This document shows positions 11,268-21,658 of a stretch of 64,000 nt of DNA, piece by piece. A program made the position numbers and the translations under genes. Each line of letters begins with the position of its first letter. Within the stretch, counting starts at the first letter, position 1. The notes below the pieces were generated by a model. That model was not told the origin of the DNA, did no database searches, and worked only from the letters and a program-made list of their open reading frames with translations. The DNA comes from Gonatopus flavifemur (lineage: Eukaryota; Arthropoda; Insecta; Hymenoptera; Dryinidae), in NCBI GenBank assembly GCA_018340375.1, contig JAFFJZ010000003.1, positions 50,685,006 through 50,749,005 on the forward strand. Direction: 5' to 3'.

Positions 11268-13404
11268 TCCTAAAAACGACAATATTCTTGTAACATTTAC
11301 GTAACATTTATCTCCTAGCATAGTTAATTTGAAGCAGGCTTTTTGCAAGATCAACCAGGTATACTAAACTGCTTTTGGGAAAGAAAAATTATACGTCACG
11401 AAAATTGTAAATGTTAAATCTAGAGCTTCAATTGCCGAACTAGTTTTATAATTACTTTTCCCGACGACGGTATAAAACCCTTCTGGATTTATTGGAGCCC
11501 CAACTATTACTATAAATGGAAAAATATTATCCTCTCCGGTTTGTTGCTTTTCTCGAACGATTGTTTCGAAGTCTTCAATATTCTGCAACGAAAAAATGAA
11601 TCAATAATAAAGATCACATAAATGCTTGATCGTTTTATGAAATTCATTGGTAATGATGATATATGATTATGATCTGTAATTACCTTCACATGGAGGATGA
11701 AATTCTCACGGTCGATTCGTCTTTTCAAGGTTTCTTCTTCTAATTCCAATTCTGGTTTTTTGGACTTAGACTTCGATGCAGTACTTTTGCAAATTGGTGC
11801 TTCAATTGCGCTTGGGAAGAGCATCAACAGTATCCCATCCTTTTGATCTACAATCAACAGTATTCATGCATTACGTAACATGCAATGTTTTCATGTGCGA
11901 TGACAGTATAAATTGTTTACCATCGGATAAATTTGGCAAATCGTTCGCTAGACACCTTTCTTCTTCTGACTGAAGATTCTTAGATCGGATGAAATTTTGC
12001 AATTTTATGCGTAATGGTGGCCATACCGTTTTTATATCAATTGATTGATTTGCACATTTTGATTCGAAATCGAAATTCATCTGAAACATGGGACAAATGA
12101 TGAAAAACTGAAGTTGATACTGATTATTTACTTCATGCAACAACTAATTCATTAGAACAATATAATGCCATCGTAATATTGTGATTTTCAAATTCATCTT
12201 ACTAGTTCAGGTGCTCTCTCCACACTGAGACAAGGAAATTCTTGAAAATGCCAAATTGGTCCTTTTTTATTTTTTTTAGAGAAGTCCTGTCTGATGGAAA
12301 ATGTTGCCTTCCAATCTGTTACGACGTTGTCCCACGGTTCTATTATTCCACGCAAATTTTGCAATTGAGCCTCCACTGAGTCTAACATGTGGTAGAATTA
12401 TGTTGAGAACAGAAAATAATTTAGAATGAATCAAGATGTAGTATGAACAGAGTATTTCTGTTGTTCATTGCGGAAATCGCATAGGGGAGCAATTTTTATC
12501 CGAATTCAATTGTTGGTGAAATTACTATTGTATTGATTGAGTGAATTTAATTTTATCATTACATTCAAGGTGCAGAAAATATAGATATTCCCCAGGTTTT
12601 TGAACGATAAATTCCTTTGAGATGGGATCTACTTCACAGACTATTACAATATTTGAATGATTTATACCAATAACCGCAATCGTAGAAGGTGATTTTTTTT
12701 GCTGAAAGCTCCACTTCAATGCACACCTTCCGCATATAATTGATGCGTGAAACGAATTTCCCTACTGGAGGAACACTTCTGGTTCCATTGGTATACCCAG
12801 GGTTGTAATATAGGCTGGGACTCTCTTTAGATAATTCACTGATTTCAGCAGCGAGGCTTGATAGAACATTCACAGCAATCCTGAAAATTTTGTTAGAATA
12901 CTCTCATCATGTTCTTCCTGAGACTAATCTCTATTAATAATATGTGTGTATATGAAACTGAAATCATACTCTAATTTTCTCAACGGATCGGACGCATTCA
13001 TCTTTTTCTCTCGGAATATGATATATATTTCCCTGTTTATGACCAAACGACATCAATTATTTTGCATTGCATCAGACAACTTTTTATGCGTTTCATAATA
13101 AATCAAAATTAATTGCCCTTCTAAAGTTGTTTTCAAAAACGATTCCAAATCTAGGCGACGAGGTTGAAATATCACCGAATCTATAGTTTCATTTGCATTG
13201 CGCTTAGAGCAAATGATATCGAAACACTCTTCAATTGGAGGAATACTGTTTTTTATTGCAAAATTCGACACAATGCCACCGTTAATTACATTGCCAATTT
13301 CTAAATTAGCGTCGTTGTTATCAATGATAACTGTGTCCTGTGTATTAACGAGGTTAATATCAGCTGTACTATCATTTTGTGTACTACCGGAACTTTGGGA
13401 AGAC
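11268..13404 (-). pseudogene. SAMD3-like gene, six exons, decayed
   Basis: The frame is open and phase-consistent over six exons: 13404-12970, 12880-about 12565, 12381-12203, 12080-11921, 11847-11684 and 11582-11268. Conserved SAMD3-like landmarks appear in order: LEGQLILIYYETHKKL, SLYYNPGYT...GKF, WDNVVTDWKATFSIRQDF, FDFESKCANQ...WPPL, FPFIVIVGAP, and ALDLTF...TYNFSFP followed by the YTWLILQKAC tail. Lesions are a TGA at about 13055-13053 where the frame stays open on both sides, a +1 shift in an A8 run near 12700, and a TAG at 11366-11364 just before the conserved tail. The N-terminus is a Ser/Asn/Asp-rich leader with no CIDE-N-like domain, unlike the 56.7 kb copy. In vertebrates these proteins are annotated SAMD3-like without a clear biochemical role. 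Confidence 0.75.
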
Positions 13405-13433
13405 ATAATTATAGAACCATGCAACACACTCAC

Positions 13434-14704
13434 TGAAAAATATTAAAGATAGAACATTAAGAAAAATACAGACCTGAACGATCATGGAATTCCTTTATTG
13501 AATATGAAACATTCAGAACACATTCCTACCTACAGTAATTACTTGCTGTTCAAAGTGTTCACAGTCTTATATACCAAAATATAATCAAAAATTAAAACTG
13601 AAAATCAATTTATATTGAATCAAATGGAAGATTATTTCCCAGCTCGAAATCATTTGAATATTTTTTTCCAAAACATCGAAGTTTAAATTGCAATAATTGA
13701 CAATATATAAATTGAGAAAATTGTCTTAGATTGCATCAACAGGGATAGAAAATAGTGTAAAAATTTATTAGTTGAATATATCTTTGGAGAAACTTTGGTG
13801 AAATTGGTAAAATATTGGTATTCCACTGAATATGCAATATGCATGTTTCAAAATATTTTTCTTAGCATCTTTCCACGAATAGATAAAAACGTAGAATTTC
13901 TGAATGTTTCTGAGTAATGGAACCATTTTTTGTAATGAAAAAGAGGGTGAATATCAATAAATTGTACATAAACAATTATTTTCTGGGAGAACTTGAGAAA
14001 ATGGGGATGCGTAAAATTGTATTTTTTGAAACAAACCATAATATAACTACACACATCAACACATTCAAGCAAAGAAATATTATGACAATCGAACAAACAC
14101 ATCAGTATTAGACATTTCACACTAGTTTATAAAATGAATATGTTTTGTGGATGACAATGTTTGAATTCTTTCAGGTACCATATATACATTACGGAGATCA
14201 ATAAAGAATCTCGAACAATTTTGTTAATTAAACCAGTTCTAACAAAACGTGAAAGGAAAATTTGTAAGGCTTTCTAATTCGAAAAGTGAATTCAATCATA
14301 ATAAAAGTGAGGTTAATAAATAAAACTCATGAATTTTTTAAATGTGTTATATCACTCACTGACTCGAAATAATATTGTGTTGGTTAGAAATAATGCAGGT
14401 GATTGGTGAATGATCTTTTGTCAAAGTTTACTGGATTAAAGAAATATTACGACAAAATATGAAACCTAAATAAGAACCATTTGTAGAATAGTGATCTTTG
14501 TGAATAGTTGGGCTTATGTACGAAATATGCATATTGACTTGCGGTATTTCTGATTGAAATTCCTGCTCTTTGTCAATTCTCACACACACTTATGTTCGAT
14601 ACAACAGTCTTATAGTGAATTGCAATGCAATTTTTGTATTTGGATTTTGGGAAGAATCGAGATCTGATTGATGCAGTTCACGACGCCAACGACGTTTAAC
14701 GTTT
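13434..14704. other. AT-rich interior without a gene
   Basis: This lies between the SAMD3-like start and the right TIR. I see no conserved reading frame or clear inverted repeat. It presumably holds the promoter of the minus-strand gene pair, but no element can be pointed to. Confidence 0.5.
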
Positions 14705-15635
14705 CATATATTCACCGTGCCATGTAACGCGGACAACACTCACTGTTCCTGTTGTTAACAGTAGTTGTTAGTGCGATTCTAAAAACAACGATTCATGCGA
14801 CTCAACACGACTCAGTCGTGTGGCGTACAGTGCCGATTAACGTAGCATTCAGGACACACGACGTTCATCGCACTAGTCGGTAAGGTAACCGCACTACTCA
14901 TTACTGTTTTCAAGTTAGTGTAGCTAAAACGACTGACTACTGTAGGAAATCGAATACGTACTGTGAGAACATGAGTGATTCATGTAGATAGAGTATTCAG
15001 AAATGTTTTCAACGAATTTTTTTTCACAATACGAGCCAGTAGTGTGGACCACGGCGATCAGAGGTGCAGGATTTTCTCCGTGTGTATGGTAAATTTATCC
15101 ATTTTCTTTTTTCCGTATACAATAATGCGATAAAAATGATTCACGCGGCCCTTATGAACGCTTCTTTTCCTATATTTGGTAACACATCAGTCCATGGCTC
15201 AATGGCAAGTCAGTAGAATTGTAATTGAAAGAACCCATGTTCAATTCTAGTTGCGGACAAACTTTTTTTTTTCTAAACATGAGAATTCATCACTTTTCGT
15301 ATTAAATTATAAATCGAATCAGCATTGATTTCTTATGATTTTTCGTATGTTTGACTATGAATATCCCATACATATTCATAGGGTGCTTCCGAATGTCTCG
15401 GGGTCCTGCCCCGGGTTAACTTTCCAACCTATTGACAAATATTTTTCTAAATTTCTGATTGGTTGAAAAGTTGACCCGGGTCAGGATCCCGAGACAATTG
15501 GAAGCACCCATAGTGTATCATAAACACAATTTCATAAAATTTTAGAGCTCACTTATGAATATCCTGTTGCAAAATCAATAATCTTTCATGATCGAATGAT
15601 TCTTTTATAAATCGCTATGTAACTTTGACCAGGGT
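14705..15635 (-). repeat. Right terminal inverted repeat of the 12.2 kb element
   Basis: This is the reverse complement of 3406-4603, diverged by substitutions and indels. It contains a 127 bp MITE absent from the left arm and lacks the MITE present there. Confidence 0.85.
15382..15508. mobile_element. 127-bp MITE inside the right TIR with 5-bp TSD
   Basis: The ends GGTGCTTCC and GGAAGCACC are inverted. CATAG is duplicated on both sides (15377-15381 and 15509-15513). The left TIR preserves the empty site (TTCATAGTGTATC in the same orientation). The element also contains the inverted pair GGGTCCTGCCCCGGG / CCCGGGTCAGGATCCC. Confidence 0.88.
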
Positions 15636-16538
15636 AAGGGTTACATAACCTTGAAATTGAAGCAAAACAAAACTTTCCTGCGTGCAATGTATTTAAGAGA
15701 TGCAAATGCGATTCATAAAATATATCGATACAGGGAACAGGCTTCACCAGAGAGAAGATGAGAGTCAGCACGGCCGGGGTTTCTTTGCCATCACTTTTGA
15801 GGCGCCCTCTTATCGGATGGAACACGGAACTGATTACACACATCCCCTCTCTCACTTTTTATTTATATAAATAATGATAACATAAAGTTATATGCAGTCA
15901 GTTTCGATACATAAAACAATTTCAATTAAATACGTTTGCAAAAGTGTGCAAAAGAAATGCGCAATTTCATACAAATTAAGAATAAAATTTTTGTGTAATC
16001 AGTTCCATGATCCAACCGCTGGATGGCCGGTGGAAATTTCAATAGCAGCAAAAAGGTGCCCGTGCTCACTCTCATCTTCTGTCTGGCTTCACTGCGGTTC
16101 ATTTGTATTTCTTCAAAATGAAGAATATTCAAAGATTTGGCACAAGTTCAATCATTTATTGAATTTTAATTTCAAAAGTCTCATAATCATTCCATGAAAA
16201 CCTGGACAAGGCTGGAAACTCATGCAAGCGTTTTGACGCCACGTCGATATTGGTTGAAGCAAGAGGTCCCACAGCTTATCTTTCTTCAACCAATGTTGAC
16301 GCGGCGTCGAAACGTTCGCAAGAGTTTGCAGCCTAAGACTACACCGCACATTCGCACATTTCTGGGGTATACATGCGACGTTTTCTGAACATCCTGAAAC
16401 ATTCTTAAAACATTCTAATCTTTCAGAAATCGTTCCCGGGGTGTTGATAGTACCTTCCGGTGCTGTGTGGGATGTTGACGCTCGACGCTTCTCGAAATTC
16501 CAGCTCAACTAAATTATACTGAATTCATTTTGAAAATA
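15636..16538. repeat. Unassigned stretch with a 122-bp fold-back
   Basis: At 16211-16332 GCTGGAAACTCATGCAAGCG is mirrored by the reverse complement of GCAAGAGTTTGCAGC. CTTCAACCAAT / ATTGGTTGAAG flanks the turn. No gene is visible in the remainder. Confidence 0.5.
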
Positions 16539-17183
16539 CAGTAAAACCTTGTTTATTTCAACTCTCGTAAATGTGACAGTCTGGTTTATTTCAAGCCAAG
16601 AGAGGCTCCCACTAGTGTTGCCGCGATCCGCAAAACGAGCTGTAACGAGCTCTTGACTTGAACTGAATTCAGTTAGAACTATAAGGAGTAAAAATTGTCT
16701 CCATACTTGGTTGGATGGTCCTGTAGTTTAGTTTGAAAGTTCATATCAACTCATAGTTCCGTAGATTTGAATTTTCAATTGATTCATACATCCAACTCTA
16801 TATAGGTTCAGGTCGAAATGTCGGCTCGAATCCGGCTCGAGTACAGAATGATTGAAAACTTGTTTCAATGAAGATACATTCCACTTTGAACCTTCAAATT
16901 CAGTTACGGGGCTATTGGACTGAATTTTAAACCAACTTGGTGGACTAAAGACGATCCCACTTTCAATTTGAAATTCGTTATGGCTTGTTTTGCGGCTCGC
17001 GGCAACACTAGCTCCCACCATTGGTATAAAGCTCAAGGCGGGCTCACATAACCGTCCTCTTATTGGTCGACGTCGATCGTTGCTGGAAACGCGTCTCAAG
17101 ATCGTTCAAGAGTGGGAGAAGTAGAAGAAACTTGGTGTTGAAATAAACAAGACACTTGAGTTGAAATAAACGAGGTTTTACTG
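16539..17183. mobile_element. Pogo/Tigger-like MITE, 645 bp
   Basis: The terminal inverted repeat CAGTAAAACCTTGTTTATTT at 16539 is mirrored by AAATAAACGAGGTTTTACTG ending at 17183, with TA on both sides. CAGT-AAAACC ends are typical of pogo/Tigger elements. Most of its interior is a second MITE inserted at 16613-17010. Confidence 0.85.
16613..17010. mobile_element. hAT-type MITE nested in the pogo-like MITE, 8-bp TSD
   Basis: The inverted ends are TAGTGTTGCCGCG and CGCGGCAACACTA. GCTCCCAC is duplicated exactly at 16605-16612 and 17011-17018. It is 398 bp with no coding content. The nesting gives relative age: the pogo-like MITE came first. Confidence 0.9.
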
Positions 17184-17464
17184 TATAGATAATATGCGCT
17201 AAAATTACAACAACAATGTTATGGATTCACAACAACTTCAAGTACCTCATTATAATTGAGTAATTAATTATAATGAAAACAAAAAATCAAAATACAATCA
17301 CGCTCTGGTTAAAATGGCCGACAAATTACATTGTTGAAATGTGAATCGTTTTCAGGAACGAAACGAAAATTTAAACTCACAAAATCTGATGAATCATTGG
17401 CGTTTATCTTCTCGAATGAAGTTTTTGGAACCGATATAGCACGCTCAAAAAACGTACTGTAAAA

Positions 17465-17660
17465 TTTTGAATCTCAAATAACTGAGTATCTTGATACTCT
17501 GATTACCAAGCATTGATGCCATATTTGATACCCCTTATAAAAAACCGGATATCGGAATTTCATCTTTTAATTATCATTTGTATCAATACTATCCGAAATT
17601 ATCGTGTTGTTTCATTATCAAACAAGTCCGATAAGAATACGATATCTACGATAATTGTCC
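17465..17660 (-). repeat. Dispersed repeat, inverted copy of 62705-62880
   Basis: The segment contains ACCGGATATCGGAATT, ACTATCCGAAATTATCGTG and GATACGATAATTGTCC-like blocks. They reappear in reverse complement and in the same order at 62705-62880. No frame is conserved. Confidence 0.6.
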
Positions 17661-17696
17661 CATGTAAACCCAACATAGAGATCTAGCGGGAAACCC

Positions 17697-18010
17697 AGAT
17701 AGCACGATAGTCCCTTCCGAACCACCGAAGCATTCAGGTTAAAGAATACTCATGTTATTCATGTTTATGACTTCGTAAAGATTTCTATTAGGATACATAA
17801 TATCCCAAAAGAATTCTCAAAGAATGCATATCGTAGTTCTTCAACTATTCGTCACAGAATCATCACGTATTCTATAAGAGTGCCCGTTAGGACAGTAAAT
17901 ATGAATTCTAAAACGAATTCGTAAAGAATTCTGTTTCTATGCAAAGTTATTCATAGAAAATTCTATAATTTGAATTCATCATCGATTCCAGTGAATTCTT
18001 TTCTGGAAAG
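17697..18010 (+). repeat. CCCAGATAGCAC-type repeat
   Basis: It begins CCCAGATAGCAC and contains GCCCGTTAGGACAGTAAA. Both blocks recur in reverse complement at 47925-48187. It could be a non-autonomous element or one end of something much larger. 18011-18504 shows nothing further. Confidence 0.55.
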
Positions 18011-18504
18011 TAAATAATACATATTTTCAAAAGTTTTATATCCACAAAACATGAATATCGATAATTAGTACTTGTATTTTTATGAATAATTTACAGTAAT
18101 CATTAAACAGAAATTGATGAAAACATGAATGAAGTTTGTTTGACAAGGCAATTTTATAGGTTAGATGAGGATGCTCAAGCAGGGGGACAATTCAGTGAAA
18201 TTTTGCTACGTACTTTTCAAACAATCAGTTAATGATTGGGAATTGTTAGTATTCAATGGTTGAGAATGTTGCCAAAATTGCACTTGATAAATAAATTGAG
18301 ATCCCTAAGTGGTGCTGAAGCATAGTGTAAAATATTATTGAGTTATTGAAATTTATAGGTTATCAGCTGTATAGTTGGTCCATCGTTTAGGAATCATTTT
18401 CAATTCCTTATTCATATTGAAAGAGGGATCATGACGATGCATATTGTTACTACATATAAAAAACTCGATTTACTTAGTTGTTGAAAAAGTATGCAGGCAC
18501 AGTT

Positions 18505-19413
18505 TCATTCATTCCATCTGGCACTTGACAAACCTTGATCGTTGATGATTGAAAAATCATAATGTCTGTCCAATATTTCTCGAGCTGTGACTGCATAATG
18601 GGATGGACAACCATCGTGTTGATACCACATATTCAATCGTTCCTGAATGGGTATGTCTTCAAGTAATGTTGGAAGTACTTGATCTAATAAATGTCTGTAC
18701 TTCTCTCCATTTAGCGTATCTGCAATGAAGTACGGTCCAATTACTCGAGATCGAAAAATACCACACCAAACATTCACAGCCCATTGTCTTTGATGCTCTA
18801 CTTGACGTAACCATCTTGGATTTTCTGTCGCCCAGTAATGCATATTATGTCGATTTACTTGACCATGATTGGTGAACGTCGACTCATCAGAAAATAATAT
18901 GTTGATGAAGTTGTTATTGTGCATTTGCGCTAGACCCCATCGACGAAACTGTACACGATTTTCGAAATCATCACCGTGAAGGTCTTGATGCAAACAAATG
19001 TGATACGGATGGAATTTGTGACGTTTCAGTATTCGAAGAACACTTCTTCGAGAAATTCCCGAATGGAGTTCAATTTCACGAGAGCTCACGTGTGGATTAT
19101 TGGCTACTGCAGCTAGTACATTAACTTCCGCATTTTCTCCGCTAACAGTTCTCATTCGATGTCGTTTTTCCCTTGTAACACTTCCCGTTTCTGAGAATAA
19201 TTTTGTAATGCGTTGAAAATACCTAATGGATGGCGTTGTTCTTTCAGGAAATCGTTCTGCATACAAGTCATATGCTTGTCTGGGGTTCTTATGCACTTCA
19301 CCGTAAATGTAGATCATATCGATCTTTTCAGAAACCGTGTATCGGATATCCATGATTTTCAATTTGTCATAAACCAAGTAATAATCAAATGTAACTGACA
19401 AACTGACTTTCAA
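18505..19413 (-). pseudogene. DUF4817/DDE_3-type transposase, C-terminus missing
   Basis: The frame encodes an N-terminal helix-turn-helix domain of the DUF4817 kind (EKIDMIYIYGEVHKNPRQA, then AERFPERTTPSIRYFQRI). A second HTH follows (VSSREIELHSGISRRSVLRI). A DDE domain then has Asp in ILFSDESTF, the WCGIF block, and the second Asp in WYQHDGCPSH. The third acidic residue, expected soon after a GG...WPPRSPDLTPLDF-type motif, is absent: sequence after DRHYDF is unrelated and ends at 18505. It is a truncated, inactive copy of a family common in arthropods. 19870-20230 has no gene. Confidence 0.88.
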
Positions 19414-19865
19414 AATCGTGAATTTTCACTGAACCCCGTCGTTTGTTTACATCGCGTGAGCTCTGAATGGTGGTAATGTAGACGATTGAAATGTGTTGTG
19501 TATTGACAACTTTTGTACGAAACATTCTTTTGCAAGACCCTTCGTTTTCGAGTTATTCGAATGTCAGATTCAAAATGGAACAATATCGATTAGAGCGCCA
19601 TTTTTGCGGATTTCAGGAAAATGGTCCAGACAAAAGTTTCTTGGTTTTTCACCTAGAATCCAAATCTGCAGTTAAAAATATGAGATGCTATTTAAAAAAC
19701 AAGAGTTGATCTCAGAATGCCCTTGAAGATGAGATTTGAGGTCAAAGCCAAGGCCACCATCGGATGTCCCCCTCGGTACCCTACAACTTTTGTCCGAAAA
19801 ATTTTCTCGTATCTCACTTTATTTTTGGAAATAACGCCCGCGACACTTTAAATGCCCCACCCTGT
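18505..19865 (-). mobile_element. Tc1/mariner-type element, 3' truncated
   Basis: The 5' terminus ACAGGGTGGGGCATTTAAAG is seen on the minus strand ending at 19865 next to TATA. The transposase gene follows but breaks off near 18505, and no matching inverted end is found. The left boundary is therefore a deletion or rearrangement. Confidence 0.75.
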
Positions 19866-20419
19866 ATATATATATAATATTTCCAAGCGGCACACGGATA
19901 TACTCGTCAATATAATAAAATTATTTGACCGCGGTCACATTTCTGAATGATTCTATGATTTCATTATGTTCTAGAAGTTTCAACCCTGTATTGAAATGCA
20001 CTGATAATCGACAGTTGTCAGATTTAAGAATTGGAGGTGTATAATTTCCTCATATTCCTGGTAAAAATGGAAACTGAAATGGAGAAAAAACGCTTATGAG
20101 AGATGAGCAAGGAGTGAATAGAATGGATCTGAAGAGTATTTGAAGCGAAGTTTGAAATAAAGAAAGCTTATTAAATTGAACGCCCCGTGAAGCTTATGAG
20201 CAATGTAAGAGAAAAATACACAGAAGGACGGCGAATAAAAATGTTCACGAATTGCCGAGATTTGAACTCATCCAGATACACTTTCAACTATCGATAGGCC
20301 TCCATGGTGGAAAGAAAGAGACCATCAATAGTGGGTGTTGCCGATGTGCGAAATTCCTTATTTCTTTATTGGTCATTCTTATTAATGCAAGAGCGTAATT
20401 AGCTGATTCCGTTGGAATG

Positions 20420-20500
20420 TGGAGTTTGTCGGAAACTCGATCGATAGTATCCGATCACTAGTCCAACGGCGTCGTACCTACTGAGCCATGGGACACTATG
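20420..20500 (-). other. tRNA-like sequence, possible SINE head
   Basis: On the minus strand CCCATGGCTCAGTAGGTACG matches an A-box pattern. GATCGATCGAGTTTCC about 35 bases on is a weak B-box match. It resembles the tRNA-like segment in the 12.2 kb element's TIRs. A second B-box-like GAGTTCAAATCTCGG lies on the minus strand near 20262-20276. No cloverleaf or poly(A) tail was identified. Confidence 0.35.
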
Positions 20501-20566
20501 ATTTTTGATCATTTAAAAATGGTATTTGAAATCTATATGGAATGACTCGCAGGCGCTTGATGAAAC

Positions 20567-20938
20567 CACGGAGTAAGATAAGAGGAGTATCACCTCCATG
20601 CAACAGACACGGCACATTTTTTGAGGCAAAATTATAAGTCAAATTTCAACACTTCGCGCCGCTGCAAACGGTAGGTATGTACCGATAATGAGTTCGATTG
20701 GTCAATTTTGTATCACGAAATAAAAATAAACTGATATATGATATTTTGATGGAGTTCTTGTACATACCCACCGTTTACAGCGTCACCAGTGGTGAAATTC
20801 AATTTACAGTTTTGCCCCAAAAAACGTGCAACTATCAAAATGCGACGCCATAAAGGTCTAGCTACACAATTACGTTCACGTTTACCTACTTGTGCAGCTA
20901 GACCTTTAGAGACGATACTCCTTATATCTTACTCAGTG
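20567..20938. mobile_element. Fold-back MITE with a nested 58-bp palindrome
   Basis: CACGGAGTAAGAT opens the left end and its reverse complement closes the right end. Inner matches include AAACGGTRGGTATGTAC and the GGCAAAA / TTTTGCC blocks. At 20851-20908 an inserted palindrome (TAAAGGTCTAGC / GCTAGACCTTTA) interrupts the right arm. Confidence 0.7.
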
Positions 20939-21658
20939 TACTTTTAGTACTTCATACCAAGTAAGTATTATACGCTTCAGCGAGACAAGCTTGGGACATG
21001 TTAAGTTTCTTATCAGCTTCAAGTGTGCTTACTACGAACGTACATTTTTACCAGGGATCATTCTTAAACATGAATTTAATTTGAAAATGTGAACTCCGGG
21101 GTAGTTTTCAAGACACGTCATATTCTTTCATCTTAGTTTAGATATCATCCCAACAAATGGTTCAAACTTCCACGACATCTCATAATTTTCCTTGGTTTTT
21201 ATGAAACAAATACTATACATCGCTCTTGGTACAACGAGAAAAATAGTCGTTTGCCTTCATTTGTTCTCTTTCAATTCTTTCACTATTTACAGCATACAGA
21301 AATTTTGCCTTCACCGAATAAATGATACCAAGGTTTATTAATTCGATTACGGATCAGAATTTCCCAAATATTACGGTTATATTATAACTACGATAAAATC
21401 ATCACATTCTGTCCCTTAGGTCAGAACAGGCTTTTAAGACTCACTTTACAATAGTGAAACTAAGAAACGTTTACTATTCTACCATGATAAGCCAAAAAAC
21501 CATATGGCCAACAAAAATTTTTTTGTTTATATATTTGTATTTAAATAAGCTTTGTACGTATAGACATACGGTCTTTTGGCTTAGGATCGCAGTATCGTAC
21601 AAATGATTTTTATCGTTGAATGCTATTGCTTCACTACATTATAGTTAACGGAACTTAC

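Larger units (their letters stand above)
3406..15635. mobile_element. 12.2 kb element with long terminal inverted repeats, carrying SAMD3-like and DDE-like genes
   Basis: Roughly 1 kb at 3406-4603 reappears in reverse complement at about 14705-15635. The outer ends are ACCCTGGTTAAAGT and ACTTTGACCAGGGT. Between the arms lie two decayed minus-strand genes (SAMD3-like 13404-11268, DDE-like 11063-8889) and several later insertions. I see no clear target-site duplication: the left flank is disturbed by the adjacent mariner, and the right flank AAGGG does not match. No polymerase B, integrase or capsid gene is present, so it is not a Maverick/Polinton by content. The superfamily is undetermined. 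Confidence 0.7.

Noticed and set aside
3406..15635. Maverick/Polinton or an integrated DNA virus
   Set aside because: Long TIRs are suggestive, but there is no polymerase B, retroviral-type integrase, packaging ATPase or capsid frame. The contents are transposase-like and SAMD3-like.
16746..17099. A 117-codon minus-strand frame
   Set aside because: It runs across the boundary of the two nested MITEs and has no recognisable conservation.
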